A model generated the notes under the pieces. That model did not search any database and had not been told where the DNA came from. It saw only the letters and a list, made by a program, of their open reading frames with translations. A DNA stretch of 64,000 nucleotides, taken from GCA-2706205 sp964215955 (GTDB taxonomy: Bacteria; Bdellovibrionota; Bacteriovoracia; Bacteriovoracales; Bacteriovoracaceae). The stretch covers positions 1 to 64,000 of the forward strand of contig CAXPDR010000031.1 of assembly GCA_964215955.1 (NCBI GenBank), in the 5' to 3' direction. A program made the position numbers and the translations under genes. Positions within the stretch are counted from its first letter, which is position 1, and each line of letters opens with the position of its first letter. This document shows positions 54,401 through 63,467 of this stretch, one piece after another.

Positions 54401-55726
54401 GACAGGAAGAATTATAGAAAAAAATCTGATTCTTATGGACAGGAACCTCATCTAGATGAGGCCAAAGCTGCAGGGCATTTCTTTCCAAAACTAGGAAAAA
54501 TGCAAGTTGAGTCTGTAGATAAAAATCAAAACGGTGACAAGAGTATTGAAGTACACGTCATTGATGGAGCCGCTAAATATGCTAGATGTAAGTCACTTGT
54601 TGATTGTGGTGCAAAAGCTAATGAACTTGATGATGAAGAAGCACTTGGGTTTGGTTTCTTATTTGAAACTGATTCTGAAGCAAGACAATTTGCTGATTAT
54701 GTTTATCAGATCCACTGGAGATGGTCACATTTAACCAAAAATAGTTATATGGGATATCCTCTTATAGGACTAGAGCAATACTTTGCACTTGTTGCTTATA
54801 ATATGAAGCTTGTTGGTTCTCTAAGTGCCTCACGAGCAGTAAAGTACTCACAAGCATATGAAAAATACAAAAGTGATTTTGAATCAAGAGTTGGAGAGTA
54901 TAATTCTTTAGGTCAACTTGGAATTGGAACCCAGTCTAGTAATATCAAATATAGTTCAGCTTTTTATGAAGCCTTTGGGCAACTTAATTTCTCAGGAGAA
55001 ACAAACCTAGAGCAGTTTGATGCTGCTGTTAATAAGGCCACTTCAAGTGGTAAACTTTCTCAGGCTGAAGTTTCAACTTTAAGTAATGGTAGGCAGTCAG
55101 CGGTCAGAAGAAACTCAGATATAGCCGAGAAAAAAGCTTTTGATAAGGCGGTCGCTTCCGCAGACCCTCTTGCAAAAAAATTATTGAAGAAGAATTCTGA
55201 ATTCAGTAACTCTATAGTCAGTCCTCTAAATACTATGAAATTTAAAAAACTTGGTGGTGGAAGCAATAAAAGTGCAAAGGACCTTGCGGCAGCTTTAAAT
55301 AATATTAATAATAAGATTGATGGATTAAAAGGCTACGGAGGTAAGAAAAATAATTCTTCTGGTGTGAATTTTACACTTCCTAAGAGCTTTAATTTTTCAA
55401 GAGGATCCCAAAGTGGGAATTCAAGTTCTACCAATAGTAATGATGGTACAAGTGAATCTTATTCTAGTGTTTATAAAGATATGAATATGAAAGCTTCTGA
55501 AGTAGATGATATGCTAAATAAATTAAATGATTCTGACAGCCTTGGACGAGGTGAGGATGATACTTTGTTTACCATTGTATCTAAAGCTTATAAAAGAAAT
55601 TACTCTAAGGTTTTAAGAAGACAAATTAAGCCAAAAAATGCATTCCCTGGAGCGGGGATTGATAAAATTAAAGAAGAAAACTTAAGCGATAAAGCTAAAA
55701 ATGAATTGAAATCATTATTAGAATAA
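51470..55726 (+). CDS. Very large exported Cys-rich protein with knottin-like motifs
   Basis: The 1418-aa protein has a signal peptide (about 1-19). Residues about 157-310 are Cys-rich, with CCSG/CCPG units such as NSDCCSGFC and DTDCCSGTC, like small disulfide knots. Residues about 370-473 hold three loose repeats of paired Cys (CNQIP...C, CTTNH...C, CANNN...C). Two hydrophobic helices lie at about 757-810, so it may sit in a membrane. The C-terminal third is helical and Ser/Asn-rich. I do not recognise the family. It stands alone with its own terminator and is the largest gene here. Confidence 0.8.
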   Translation: MKLWLLTVSFVFFGVSAFGMHPTQMVKQVQNDPSYYIQTIPNEQFFEDKEAMEGLFDLAWQERNESTKVLPGWKPAELKSFFFAIVQGHYLQGYIDLNALNNFKNNYNSMESGWNSYDSNGQVDPSYSHIAVDVRLKNKYKSVYESYLNMLQNNAIGCANEGEFVGNKKCCSGHIKVGESQPPSGSTCSLNGSCSSNSDCCSGFCSENMETGTKSCMPYMKCSRIRALGEECDLTNQFCISGNCRLNDLSSILSSGECKGVNSVCSDDTDCCSGTCQSGQCKEIMKCMDCKVNGARLEAGDECCPGYIKFNNKCYPPVPKYVPTVKVDSIKKSIFSLIVNNIFPVAYAAIEDDERLSQGQQELLQEQRERCNQIPSESGKEQCLAQVGRQQSRYENDNYLELTHEQSANLIHQREVCTTNHATGTQGHTDCMATIDALEKDYIKNNLETGADCANNNEKGSEAYKECMVSAGLMSKKRGKEDYIDEYNIPGVTAKTYSDPKACEFNSYNDSWRDASNKEKNAELFLRAFEYVFSHKGTTDYWFDKNADNKSIFPRAKAVAEKFRKNRQIMLKGMQEIDRKMACQCIAIFGPAKFDSVKQNFFKDSCEEEQAMLKQALGGDLNDLNNKLDNSDSKIDGETSISSLNGNVTKKEKDNAVTEEIDKGAIGISHEKLLVEWLNLRAEAQLERFNTNSELEEELQNLSKFVSEIDFVDVYKDSIQNDSLMRYSSDPKYYGDTPVEGPGKEYLYRYGFKYTPGWLMIALVAISFAVGGFLAGPAILGALGVTSVSGWMMAGITILGGGIGAALGNNLFSPPSGRPMDSGPLAVSHAMIAAWQYHENDEISASPELQDIKRYKKCIKKVLGVCVKKMKGWDRLFLGARYDNYSPNSESRCQTYGRAATCFKSGYISKRDGEEELSYILDATQPLFVADGKVSLNKMPGYNLTFPQLLNEARDSGVNFLKAKGTNSGFISGSLPSDRKNYRKKSDSYGQEPHLDEAKAAGHFFPKLGKMQVESVDKNQNGDKSIEVHVIDGAAKYARCKSLVDCGAKANELDDEEALGFGFLFETDSEARQFADYVYQIHWRWSHLTKNSYMGYPLIGLEQYFALVAYNMKLVGSLSASRAVKYSQAYEKYKSDFESRVGEYNSLGQLGIGTQSSNIKYSSAFYEAFGQLNFSGETNLEQFDAAVNKATSSGKLSQAEVSTLSNGRQSAVRRNSDIAEKKAFDKAVASADPLAKKLLKKNSEFSNSIVSPLNTMKFKKLGGGSNKSAKDLAAALNNINNKIDGLKGYGGKKNNSSGVNFTLPKSFNFSRGSQSGNSSSTNSNDGTSESYSSVYKDMNMKASEVDDMLNKLNDSDSLGRGEDDTLFTIVSKAYKRNYSKVLRRQIKPKNAFPGAGIDKIKEENLSDKAKNELKSLLE

Positions 55727-55733
55727 AAAAAAA

Positions 55734-55758
55734 GGATCTCTTGTGAGATCCTTTTTTT
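55734..55758. terminator. Terminator after the 1418-aa gene
   Basis: GGATCTC / GAGATCC, 4-base loop, followed by seven T; A run on the left makes it work both ways. The convergent MazG-like gene ends at 55757. Confidence 0.85.
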
Positions 55759-56149
55759 AATTAAAACTCTGTTTGTTTAGAATATCTCTTTCTGTATTTA
55801 AATCTCTGTTTTCAGCTTTTTCTTCAGTGAATTTCTCTCCATATCTTGCTTTCAACTTTGAAATATTTTTTTCCATGACTTCTTCAAATTCAAATCCTAA
55901 TTCGTCTGCAACAATGGCCATGTACCAAAACATATCACCCATCTCTTCGGCAAGGTTAACTTTATCTAGTTCTTTACCATAAAATATATGCTTTTTTAGT
56001 GCATCTAGAAATTCACCCGCTTCAGTTGAAAGACCAATCCCTGCATGAAGTAATCTCTTGGTTCCATCATCCATTAATCTTTCATTCATTGCACTAAAGT
56101 TTGTAGACTCAGTTCTAATAGCATCTTTGATATAAGCTTTTGAATTCAT
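55757..56149 (-). CDS. MazG-like nucleotide pyrophosphohydrolase
   Basis: The 130-aa protein has the MazG-like core with STEAGEF and EEMGDMFWY, whose acidic residues bind Mg, and fits the all-alpha NTP-PPase superfamily of the single-domain type. It would hydrolyse non-canonical nucleoside triphosphates in the cytoplasm. GGAGA lies before the ATG. Confidence 0.82.
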   Translation of the reverse strand: MNSKAYIKDAIRTESTNFSAMNERLMDDGTKRLLHAGIGLSTEAGEFLDALKKHIFYGKELDKVNLAEEMGDMFWYMAIVADELGFEFEEVMEKNISKLKARYGEKFTEEKAENRDLNTERDILNKQSFN

Positions 56150-56161
56150 TTTAATTCTCCG

Positions 56162-56689
56162 TTATTTAATTTTTATTTTTTTGTTAACTTTTTTTTCATC
56201 AACTTCGATTAATTCAAATTCACCACCTTTAGGATTTGAAAGCGGATCTTTGCTCATTAAGTCTAAATAGTAGGCGTAATTGAGCTTGAATTTAATTTTT
56301 TGATTTTTATTTGTCATTAAATAAGAGTCCTTAAGGTTTATGAGAAAGACAGGTTTTTCTTCAAATACAATTGAGAATTTTATATTTAAATTAAAGCTTT
56401 TTATATTCTTATGACCTTTGACTTTTAATGGAGCGTTAAAGAATTCCTCCATTTTTGGACTAAAGCTTCCTTCTATATCACATGAGTTATTGAATTTTAT
56501 TTCTTCTTTAAAGCTTTTTTTTGTTAAGAGTAACTGTGTCCATTTTTGTTTTTGATATTTACATCCCTGTGTTTGGAGAGGTGCTTTTAAATTATTATTT
56601 GGTAAAACTATGGCCAAAACTTCTTTGGAGTAATCTTGGGCATTAAGATTTGTGATAAAAAGAGTCATAAAAAATATAAGTAATTTCAT
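56162..56689 (-). CDS. Exported protein of unknown function
   Basis: The 175-aa product has a signal peptide (MKLLIFFMTLFITNLNAQ) and a Lys-rich mature part with two Cys (TQGCKYQ and NNSCDIEG). It is followed by the MazG-like gene at 12 bases and is probably cotranscribed. No family recognised. Confidence 0.65.
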   Translation of the reverse strand: MKLLIFFMTLFITNLNAQDYSKEVLAIVLPNNNLKAPLQTQGCKYQKQKWTQLLLTKKSFKEEIKFNNSCDIEGSFSPKMEEFFNAPLKVKGHKNIKSFNLNIKFSIVFEEKPVFLINLKDSYLMTNKNQKIKFKLNYAYYLDLMSKDPLSNPKGGEFELIEVDEKKVNKKIKIK

Positions 56690-56734
56690 GATGGTATAAT
56701 AGGGAATTAATTTGGTTCTGTTAACAATAAAAAA

Positions 56735-56756
56735 AGGTCCTTTTGAGGACCTTTTT
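56735..56756. terminator. Bidirectional terminator
   Basis: AGGTCC...GGACCT stem (56735-56740 and 56747-56752) with a TTTTGA loop, A run on the left and T run on the right. In the leftward direction it ends the response regulator gene (stop at 56757). Confidence 0.8.
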
Positions 56757-57464
56757 CTATACAGTTTCTATATTGTTTGTTTGTTGTTCTTTTGTTCCTA
56801 TTGGAGTATCTTTAGGTTTAAGGTCTATAAACTTAAAAAGTCCGTTTCCTATGGCCTTTATACCGTATCCAAATGGCTTAAGCTTTTTTCTTAAGTTATA
56901 AATATGAACATCAAGAGTGTTTGGATGAATGGCAATATTTTTCCAAATAACCTTTACGATCTCGTTTCTATGAAGAGTTTTTTCTTCTTTCATATTAAAA
57001 CTTTCGATTATTTTAATTTCTTTATTTGTAAACTGGCTCAAATCAAGATTTAAAGCTTCTAAAGACTTAGAAGTTTCATGAATTCTTTCTTCAATATTGA
57101 TAAGATGTCTTTCAACTTTTGCCCTAATTTCATTTTGGTTAAAAGGCTTTAGTAAATAATCAATGGCCCCTGCTTGATAAGCATTTCTTATGGTTTCAAT
57201 TTCATCTGAAGATGAAATAACCAAATAAGGAGTATTTAAAGTCATGTCAGATTCATTTAATAACTTAAAGAAGTGACCGTCCTCAAGCATGATATCTGCG
57301 ATTATTAAATCTGGTAGGTTTTTTTCTGCAAGGTAAGATTTACTGAATTGATCAAAAGATTTAAAAAACCTTAAATTAAACTCCTCACCATCAAAAATGT
57401 GTGAGTAGATTGGCTGTAAATCTTCCATGTCTTCAATAATCCACAATTTCTTTGATAAAAACAT
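56757..57464 (-). CDS. OmpR-family response regulator
   Basis: The 235-aa protein has a receiver domain with Glu11/Asp12, phospho-acceptor Asp57 (IIADIML) and Lys in LLKPF, then a winged-helix output domain with LRKKL and the wing GYGIKAIG. It binds DNA as a dimer. No histidine kinase is next to it. It ends a short set with maf, whose stop lies upstream of the regulator start by 11 bases. Confidence 0.88.
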   Translation of the reverse strand: MFLSKKLWIIEDMEDLQPIYSHIFDGEEFNLRFFKSFDQFSKSYLAEKNLPDLIIADIMLEDGHFFKLLNESDMTLNTPYLVISSSDEIETIRNAYQAGAIDYLLKPFNQNEIRAKVERHLINIEERIHETSKSLEALNLDLSQFTNKEIKIIESFNMKEEKTLHRNEIVKVIWKNIAIHPNTLDVHIYNLRKKLKPFGYGIKAIGNGLFKFIDLKPKDTPIGTKEQQTNNIETV

Positions 57465-57475
57465 CCCTATTCTCC

Positions 57476-58063
57476 TTAATTTGTAGGGGGGATACTTAGC
57501 CCTAAATCAATCAGGTCAGTTGCAAGCTGGATCAATGGTAATCCAATTATTGCTGTATGATCTGTAGTTTTAATTTCACTAAATAAACTAATACCATTAA
57601 GTTCTAATTTATAAGAACCTGCACAGTCAATGGGATTATCAATACTTAAGTATTTCTTAACCTGTTCAACGTTCAATTTTCGCATAATTAGGGTTGTCGT
57701 ATTGGTTCTAATTACTTCCTTTCCTGCATAAATTATAACATAGCTCGTTATTAGTTCATGAGTTTTTCCCTGGAGTTTCATTAATTGTTCTACGGAAGCA
57801 TCATAAGAACCTGTTTTTCCAAGAATTTCACCATTAATATGGGCGACCTGATCTGAGCCGATAATTATGGAGTCTTTGTTGTCTTTGGCAATTATTTTTG
57901 CCTTTTCAATAGCTAATCTTTGAGTTAATTCAACAGGGTCACTAATTGATTTTTTCAATGGACCTTCATCGTAATTGGAGTTTTGTGTTTCAAACTCAAT
58001 TCCGAGCCTTTGAAGGAGTTGTTTTCGATAAGGTGATTTACTGGCTAAAATTATTTTTTTCAT
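57476..58063 (-). CDS. maf: Maf-family nucleotide pyrophosphatase
   Basis: The 195-aa protein has the Maf opening ILASKSPYRKQLLQ, the catalytic GSDQVAHINGEILGK and the later AGSYKLEL segment. Maf proteins hydrolyse modified or non-canonical nucleotides (dTTP/UTP or m7GTP) and can arrest septation. It is the first gene of the maf/response regulator pair. Confidence 0.9.
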   Translation of the reverse strand: MKKIILASKSPYRKQLLQRLGIEFETQNSNYDEGPLKKSISDPVELTQRLAIEKAKIIAKDNKDSIIIGSDQVAHINGEILGKTGSYDASVEQLMKLQGKTHELITSYVIIYAGKEVIRTNTTTLIMRKLNVEQVKKYLSIDNPIDCAGSYKLELNGISLFSEIKTTDHTAIIGLPLIQLATDLIDLGLSIPPTN

Positions 58064-58092
58064 AGGGAACTCATACCCTAAGGAAGGTAGAA

Positions 58093-58620
58093 ATGAAATA
58101 TTTTTCCTATCAAGGACTTAAACCTAAGTTAGATGGGTCTAATTTTATTGCTGATGGAGCAAAGATTATTGGCGATGTGCGCTTAGGTAAAAATGTTAAT
58201 ATTTGGTTTAATTGTGTTGTGAGAGCAGATGTAAATTTTATTGAAATTGGAGAGAATGTTAATGTCCAAGATTTAAGTATGTTACATGTGACTGAGGTGG
58301 CTCCAGTTATCATTGAAAAGAACGTATCAATTGGACATTCTGTTATTATTCACAGTGCAACTATTCAAGAGGGATGTCTTATAGGGATGGGGGCAAAAAT
58401 TTTGGATGGTGCAGTCATTGGAAAAAACTCCCTTGTAGCTGCTGGTTCAGTTGTTCCTCCTGGTAAGGTTTATCCGGAAGGAAGTTATATTGTTGGAACT
58501 CCTGCAAAGGTCAAAAGAGAATTAACTAAAAGTGAAATCGAAATGTATTCCAATCATTATGCATCTTATTTAAATTACGCTAAGGTGTATTTAGAACAAG
58601 AGAATAACTCTACATTGTAA
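58093..58620 (+). CDS. Gamma-carbonic anhydrase-like protein (YrdA)
   Basis: The 175-aa protein has the left-handed beta-helix hexapeptide repeats and the His pattern of the gamma class (LHVTEV and GHSVIIH). The start has AAGGAAGG upstream. Like YrdA it may bind zinc; true anhydrase activity varies in this family. Its end abuts the convergent speA gene. Confidence 0.88.
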   Translation: MKYFSYQGLKPKLDGSNFIADGAKIIGDVRLGKNVNIWFNCVVRADVNFIEIGENVNVQDLSMLHVTEVAPVIIEKNVSIGHSVIIHSATIQEGCLIGMGAKILDGAVIGKNSLVAAGSVVPPGKVYPEGSYIVGTPAKVKRELTKSEIEMYSNHYASYLNYAKVYLEQENNSTL

Positions 58621-60546
58621 CTATTCATTATTTTTAAGATAAGTATATTCAAGTAAACTTCCTTCGTAAAAATCAGCTAACTTGTGGCCCATTCTTGCTT
58701 TAATTTCCCCATTTTTTATTTTAGCATCGATGGATTTTTTTACTTTTCGACACATCTCTTCAGGATGGTATTGCATAATTTTTAATACATCTGCAGCCGA
58801 GTTTCCATTTATTATTTCCTCAATATAAAAGTCTTGAGGATCCGAAATATCATTGTAGATGTGGACTTCATTTAACCGCCCAAATAAGTTATGCATATCT
58901 CCCATGATGTCTTGGTAAGCTCCAGTTAAAAATAAACCAATGAAATAATCTTCGTTTGGAATTAATTTATGAACCTTTAAGGTAGACCTTTTGCCATCAT
59001 CACCTAGGAAGTTATTTATTTTTCCATCACTATCACAGGTTATGTCTGCTAGTGTGCATTCATGATCAGGCTCTTCTTTATGCCTTGATATGGGAACTAT
59101 GGGAAGTATTTGTTGAATTGCCCATGAATCTGGTGCAGATTGAAATAACGAAAAATTACACAAATATTTATCTGCTAAAGTCGATTTTAATCGCTTAATT
59201 TCTACAGGTATATATTTTTCATTTTCCGTCATGGTAATAATTTGATGGCAAATATTCCAGTATAAAGTCTCGCAAATAGATCTTTCTTTTAAATCTAGAA
59301 CCCCTAATTTAAAAGCAGCGATTGATTCATCTTTTATGACACAGGCATCGTTAAAAATATCTTGAAAATTAGATAAGTTAAGATCTCGGTAGAGTTCCTT
59401 CATGTTTTTTACTATGAGGTGATCATCAGGGCTTGGGTGGGTTTCTATTGTTTTGTGTTTGGTCAGGTTTACATTGCCAAATACATCTGTCACAACACAA
59501 GAGTGATGAGCAGCAACGGCCCGTCCTGTTTCTGATACAATATTTGGATGTTTTATTTCGTATAAATCACAGATGTCTTTTAAAATATAAACAACATCTC
59601 CAACATAGTCCTTAAGGGTATAGTTTGTTGAAGATGCGCAATTAGAACGTGTTCCGTCGTAATTGATTCCAACACCACCACCTACGTCAAAATATTCAAT
59701 TTGCGCACCTAACTTTATCAGGTTTGCAAATATTCTGGCACCTTCAGTTATACATTCCTTGATGGCCCTAATATCTGGGATTTGCGAACCGACATGGAAA
59801 TGGAAAAGTTTTAACCAGTGAAGCTTATTTTCATTTTTTAAAAATTCAATTAAATCCAAAATCTCAGGTACAGAAAGACCAAATTTAGCAAAATCTCCAG
59901 AAGAAGACGCCCATTTACCGGCTGCTTTTGTATTTAGTTTTGCCCTAACTCCAATGATAGGTTCAACTCCGAATTCGTCTGCGGCTTTGATAACATTATA
60001 AATCTCAGAATATTTTTCAATAACAATAATGATCTTTTTGCCAATTTGCGTCCCAAGCATAGCTAGTCGCATGTATTCAAGATCCTTATAGCCATTTAAA
60101 ATTGTAAGGCTATTTGGGTTGGTGTTATAAGCTAATACGGTTAATAATTCTGGTTTGGATCCAGCTTCAAGACCATAGTTATAATCTGCACCGGCATCCA
60201 CTATTTCTTCTACCACTTCTCGTAACTGATTTACCTTTATCGGGTAAACACCATAATATTGACCTGTGAAATCGGCCTTAGAAATTGTTTGATTAAATGT
60301 ATTGATTAGGTTTTTTACCTGTCCTCTAAGGATATCGTGAAATCTAAAAACTGCTGGAAACTTAACGCCTTCCTTTTTTACTTCTTCAATGACCTTTAGA
60401 ATATCTATGGATCCTTCTTTGCTGTCCTTAGTCGGTATTGCACAAAGATTTCCTTCTTTGTTTATGCTAAAATAACCATCACTCCACTTGTGTACTTGAT
60501 AGGTATGAATAGAGTCTTGAATCGACCAAGATTGATTTTTTTTCAT
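58621..60546 (-). CDS. speA: Biosynthetic arginine decarboxylase
   Basis: The 641-aa PLP enzyme is SpeA-type, with the PLP Lys in YYGVYPIKVNQ, VGSQIPD, the GGGVGINYDGT loop, and SETGRAVAAHH. It makes agmatine from arginine, the first step to putrescine and spermidine. No speB lies nearby. Strong AAGGAAG site. Confidence 0.95.
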   Translation of the reverse strand: MKKNQSWSIQDSIHTYQVHKWSDGYFSINKEGNLCAIPTKDSKEGSIDILKVIEEVKKEGVKFPAVFRFHDILRGQVKNLINTFNQTISKADFTGQYYGVYPIKVNQLREVVEEIVDAGADYNYGLEAGSKPELLTVLAYNTNPNSLTILNGYKDLEYMRLAMLGTQIGKKIIIVIEKYSEIYNVIKAADEFGVEPIIGVRAKLNTKAAGKWASSSGDFAKFGLSVPEILDLIEFLKNENKLHWLKLFHFHVGSQIPDIRAIKECITEGARIFANLIKLGAQIEYFDVGGGVGINYDGTRSNCASSTNYTLKDYVGDVVYILKDICDLYEIKHPNIVSETGRAVAAHHSCVVTDVFGNVNLTKHKTIETHPSPDDHLIVKNMKELYRDLNLSNFQDIFNDACVIKDESIAAFKLGVLDLKERSICETLYWNICHQIITMTENEKYIPVEIKRLKSTLADKYLCNFSLFQSAPDSWAIQQILPIVPISRHKEEPDHECTLADITCDSDGKINNFLGDDGKRSTLKVHKLIPNEDYFIGLFLTGAYQDIMGDMHNLFGRLNEVHIYNDISDPQDFYIEEIINGNSAADVLKIMQYHPEEMCRKVKKSIDAKIKNGEIKARMGHKLADFYEGSLLEYTYLKNNE

Positions 60547-60616
60547 AATTTCTTCCTTACAGGGAATATAATTAATTTAAATGAATTTACAAACAAAATC
60601 GAAGGCTTATGTGAAA

Positions 60617-61048
60617 TTAATTCTCTGGTACCAGTTTTTGATAAATTTCCCTCTGTTCTTCTATACTTAGGGGGGTGATTTGATCTGAATGTTTCCTGAT
60701 TCCTTTATCTCTTAGGACTTCATCAAGAATCCTTAATTTAGAAGTTAATGATTTCGCGATTATATGCAACCAAGTTGGGACTTGTTCCTTTAAGGCATCT
60801 TCAGGAATTTTTACTAAGGTGGTATCTTCGAGGGCCAAGACATCTGCAGATCTTTTTTTATTATCAAAAAAAGACATTTCTCCAAAATATTGATTTTTTT
60901 CAATATAAGCCAGCGGCGTTACCATTCTACCAGACCTAGAACAGATAAGAAGGCGGCCTTCAGTAAGAAGAAAAAGGTCTTTTTCCCTGTCTCCTTCACG
61001 ACAAAGAACTTCTCCTTTTGAAATTTTTATGGTCTCTAAAATACTCAT
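60617..61048 (-). CDS. Cyclic-nucleotide-binding domain protein
   Basis: The 143-aa protein is a single CNBD with LCREGDREKDLFLLTEGRL, FGEMSFFDNKKRSADV and the LVKIPED end. The Glu and Arg/Ser pocket of the family (FGEMS...KRSA) is present, so binding of cAMP or cGMP is possible. It has no output domain. It starts one base after the stop of the 61050 gene, so both are translated together. Confidence 0.83.
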   Translation of the reverse strand: MSILETIKISKGEVLCREGDREKDLFLLTEGRLLICSRSGRMVTPLAYIEKNQYFGEMSFFDNKKRSADVLALEDTTLVKIPEDALKEQVPTWLHIIAKSLTSKLRILDEVLRDKGIRKHSDQITPLSIEEQREIYQKLVPEN

Positions 61049-61049
61049 A

Positions 61050-62168
61050 TTATAATCTTAACCTTTTCTTTATGACTTTAGAAAGTTTATTAATAATGTT
61101 CATGAAGTAAACATCTTGTGGATAGGTTTCATCTAGAAAAACAGGTTGGTTCTCAGAAAAGTCGTAAAGCATTTGGTGAAAGTCAATATATTGAATTTGT
61201 TGTGCCTTTGCTACACGTTTTATAATCGTATTATAAATAGTGTTGCCATCCGTTCGATGACAGTCGTAAATCAAAGCATCTTCTGCAAAAACTTGAGCAC
61301 TTTTATGATTCTGTTGTTTTTTAAGGATCATAGAATGCATAAAGTTGATATCGGCATTATGCGGGTTTAATAAAACTAGGTCTTTGCTTAGGTTAAGAGC
61401 CTGTTTGTAATCCTTGTTATTGTATACCTTAATTAGATTCTCATAATCTTTACCTGAGTCTCCAGTGAGTGTTCCATAGCAAGACTTCTTTGGTGGTGTA
61501 GTGAGATTTAATGGGGGAGTTATAGGTATAAAAAGAGAATTAGCTTTTTTGATATAACTTGTAAATTCAGTGAATGCAGATTCAAATAATTTATAGTTTA
61601 GGATGAGATATTTTTGAATTTGATCGTCTTCAAGTTTTTCTATTTGAAATGGTATTGGTACTCGTCCAAGGGAAATTCTTTTATGGGGTGTATAAATAAA
61701 ACGAGAAAAACTTGGAAAAATCATAATCAAAGTCTTAAGAGTATCGTCGTTATACTTTTTAAAATTTTCGTTTATCTTACTATATTCTTCACCGTAAAAT
61801 AGCTTCTCCTTAACTTCTTCACTTCCCCCTAAGTAAATAACAATAAGTGGTACTCGATTAAGTTGCTTAATTTTCGTATAAATTCTATGAATATTCATTC
61901 CCTCTTGGGCAAGACTTATGACTTTTATAGGCTTTGATAAATTAATAGATAGGGCTTCAGAGAGTTTATCTTTGAATGAAGCAAGGCGTTGTCCAAGTCT
62001 ATCTCCTATAATGACTATTGGAGCCTCAACTACCACCTTTTCCTTAAGTTCTGGGGATACCGTATAGGGGTAAGGTGTAATGGTTATAGGATTTTCTGAG
62101 ACTCTTTGGGTAATAAAGAATCCTATCCCAACCAATGCTAACAAAATAATACCTAGTATTTTTTTCAA
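61050..62168 (-). CDS. Degenerate SGNH-hydrolase-like membrane-anchored protein
   Basis: The 372-aa protein starts with TTG (GGGTA upstream), has one N-terminal membrane anchor (about 4-21), then a fold that looks like an SGNH hydrolase: VIIGDRLGQ at the block I position, VIYLGGSEE at block III and FLDETYPQ at block V. The nucleophile Ser of GDS is Arg here, so it may be inactive. A TPR-like stretch (about 250-300) interrupts it. Coupled to the CNBD gene. Confidence 0.6.
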   Translation of the reverse strand: MKKILGIILLALVGIGFFITQRVSENPITITPYPYTVSPELKEKVVVEAPIVIIGDRLGQRLASFKDKLSEALSINLSKPIKVISLAQEGMNIHRIYTKIKQLNRVPLIVIYLGGSEEVKEKLFYGEEYSKINENFKKYNDDTLKTLIMIFPSFSRFIYTPHKRISLGRVPIPFQIEKLEDDQIQKYLILNYKLFESAFTEFTSYIKKANSLFIPITPPLNLTTPPKKSCYGTLTGDSGKDYENLIKVYNNKDYKQALNLSKDLVLLNPHNADINFMHSMILKKQQNHKSAQVFAEDALIYDCHRTDGNTIYNTIIKRVAKAQQIQYIDFHQMLYDFSENQPVFLDETYPQDVYFMNIINKLSKVIKKRLRL

Positions 62169-62270
62169 TTTATTTACCCAAGTTCTTGTAATTTTAATTT
62201 ATTCTAATATTATCACATACCTTTAGTAAACCTAAACCCCTAGTCTTGAAAACTAGCAAAAGGTTAATTT

Positions 62271-63467
62271 ATGAAAATTCCAGAATTACTCGCTCCTGCG
62301 GGAAGTCTTGATAAACTCAAGGTGGCAGTCTCATATGGTGCAAATGCTGTTTATTTAGGTGGTCTTAAATTTGGACTGCGCTCTGCGGCAGATAATTTCA
62401 CAGAGCAGGAACTAATAGAAGGAGTTGAATTTGCTCATAATCATGGGAGCTTAGTTTATGTTGTTCTAAATGGTTTCTTACACGATAAGGACCTTCAAGA
62501 TTTACCAGAGTTTATTATTCTTTTAGAAAGTTTAAAAATTGATGCTGTTATAGTTTCTGACTTAGGAGTTATTGAAACAGTTAAAAAACATACTAATCTT
62601 GAAGTTCATTTATCCACTCAGGCCAGTTGTCTAAACAGTTATAGTGCAAAACTTTGGAAAAAAATGGGCGTCTCTAGAATTGTTTTAGGGAGAGAAGTAT
62701 CTATAGAAGAGGCAAAAAAAATTAAAGAAGTAGCCGATATTGAAATTGAAATGTTCGTACACGGCTCAATGTGTATGGCGTACTCAGGTAATTGTACTAT
62801 TTCAAATTATACTCAAGGTAGAGATAGTAATCGAGGAGGTTGTGCTCATAGCTGTCGATTTGAATATTCCCTCGACTTCAAAAATTCTAATCTTGAAGCA
62901 AAAAATAGATATTTTATGTCTTCTAAAGATTTGAACGGCTTAAGGGTCTTGGAAGAATTTATAAAAGCAGGAATTGATAGTATTAAAGTAGAAGGGCGTA
63001 TGAAGAGTCATCTTTACGCTGGAACTATGAGTAAGGTCTATGCTGAGGCTTTAGCCTTCTATAGAGAAAATGGTCACTTTTTATCCGACAAACTAATAGA
63101 GTGGGAAGAAGAATTAAAAAAGGTCACCCACAGAACATACGCTTCCGCAAATTTGATTGAAAAGGCAAATGAAACCACCATCTTTGATGAACGTGAACAT
63201 GATAAGTCTGGACAGTACGTTATGATTGGAAGAATTGTTGAAAAAATTGAAACTCAGTATCTTGTTTTAGAGGTTCGAAACGCTTTTAATCAATTTGATG
63301 AAATTGAAATTCTTCCTTTTGCTGGGGAAGTGAAAAAGCTTAGAGTTGATGAAATTAAAATGCTCAATGAAAATGAAATTAGCCGGACCAAGCCCTCAAC
63401 ACTAGTAAAAATTCCTTATATTGATGGGGTTGAATCTAATAACCTCGTTAGAAGGAGGTTAGTATGA
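62271..63467 (+). CDS. U32 family protein, TrhP-like tRNA hydroxylation
   Basis: The 398-aa protein starts ELLAPAGSLDKLK and has the U32 signature MFVHGSMCMAYSGNC with NRGGCAHSCRF. TrhP (YegQ) and its relatives are needed for 5-hydroxyuridine at tRNA wobble positions. AAAGG lies before the ATG. It overlaps the next U32-like gene by ATGA. Confidence 0.88.
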   Translation: MKIPELLAPAGSLDKLKVAVSYGANAVYLGGLKFGLRSAADNFTEQELIEGVEFAHNHGSLVYVVLNGFLHDKDLQDLPEFIILLESLKIDAVIVSDLGVIETVKKHTNLEVHLSTQASCLNSYSAKLWKKMGVSRIVLGREVSIEEAKKIKEVADIEIEMFVHGSMCMAYSGNCTISNYTQGRDSNRGGCAHSCRFEYSLDFKNSNLEAKNRYFMSSKDLNGLRVLEEFIKAGIDSIKVEGRMKSHLYAGTMSKVYAEALAFYRENGHFLSDKLIEWEEELKKVTHRTYASANLIEKANETTIFDEREHDKSGQYVMIGRIVEKIETQYLVLEVRNAFNQFDEIEILPFAGEVKKLRVDEIKMLNENEISRTKPSTLVKIPYIDGVESNNLVRRRLV

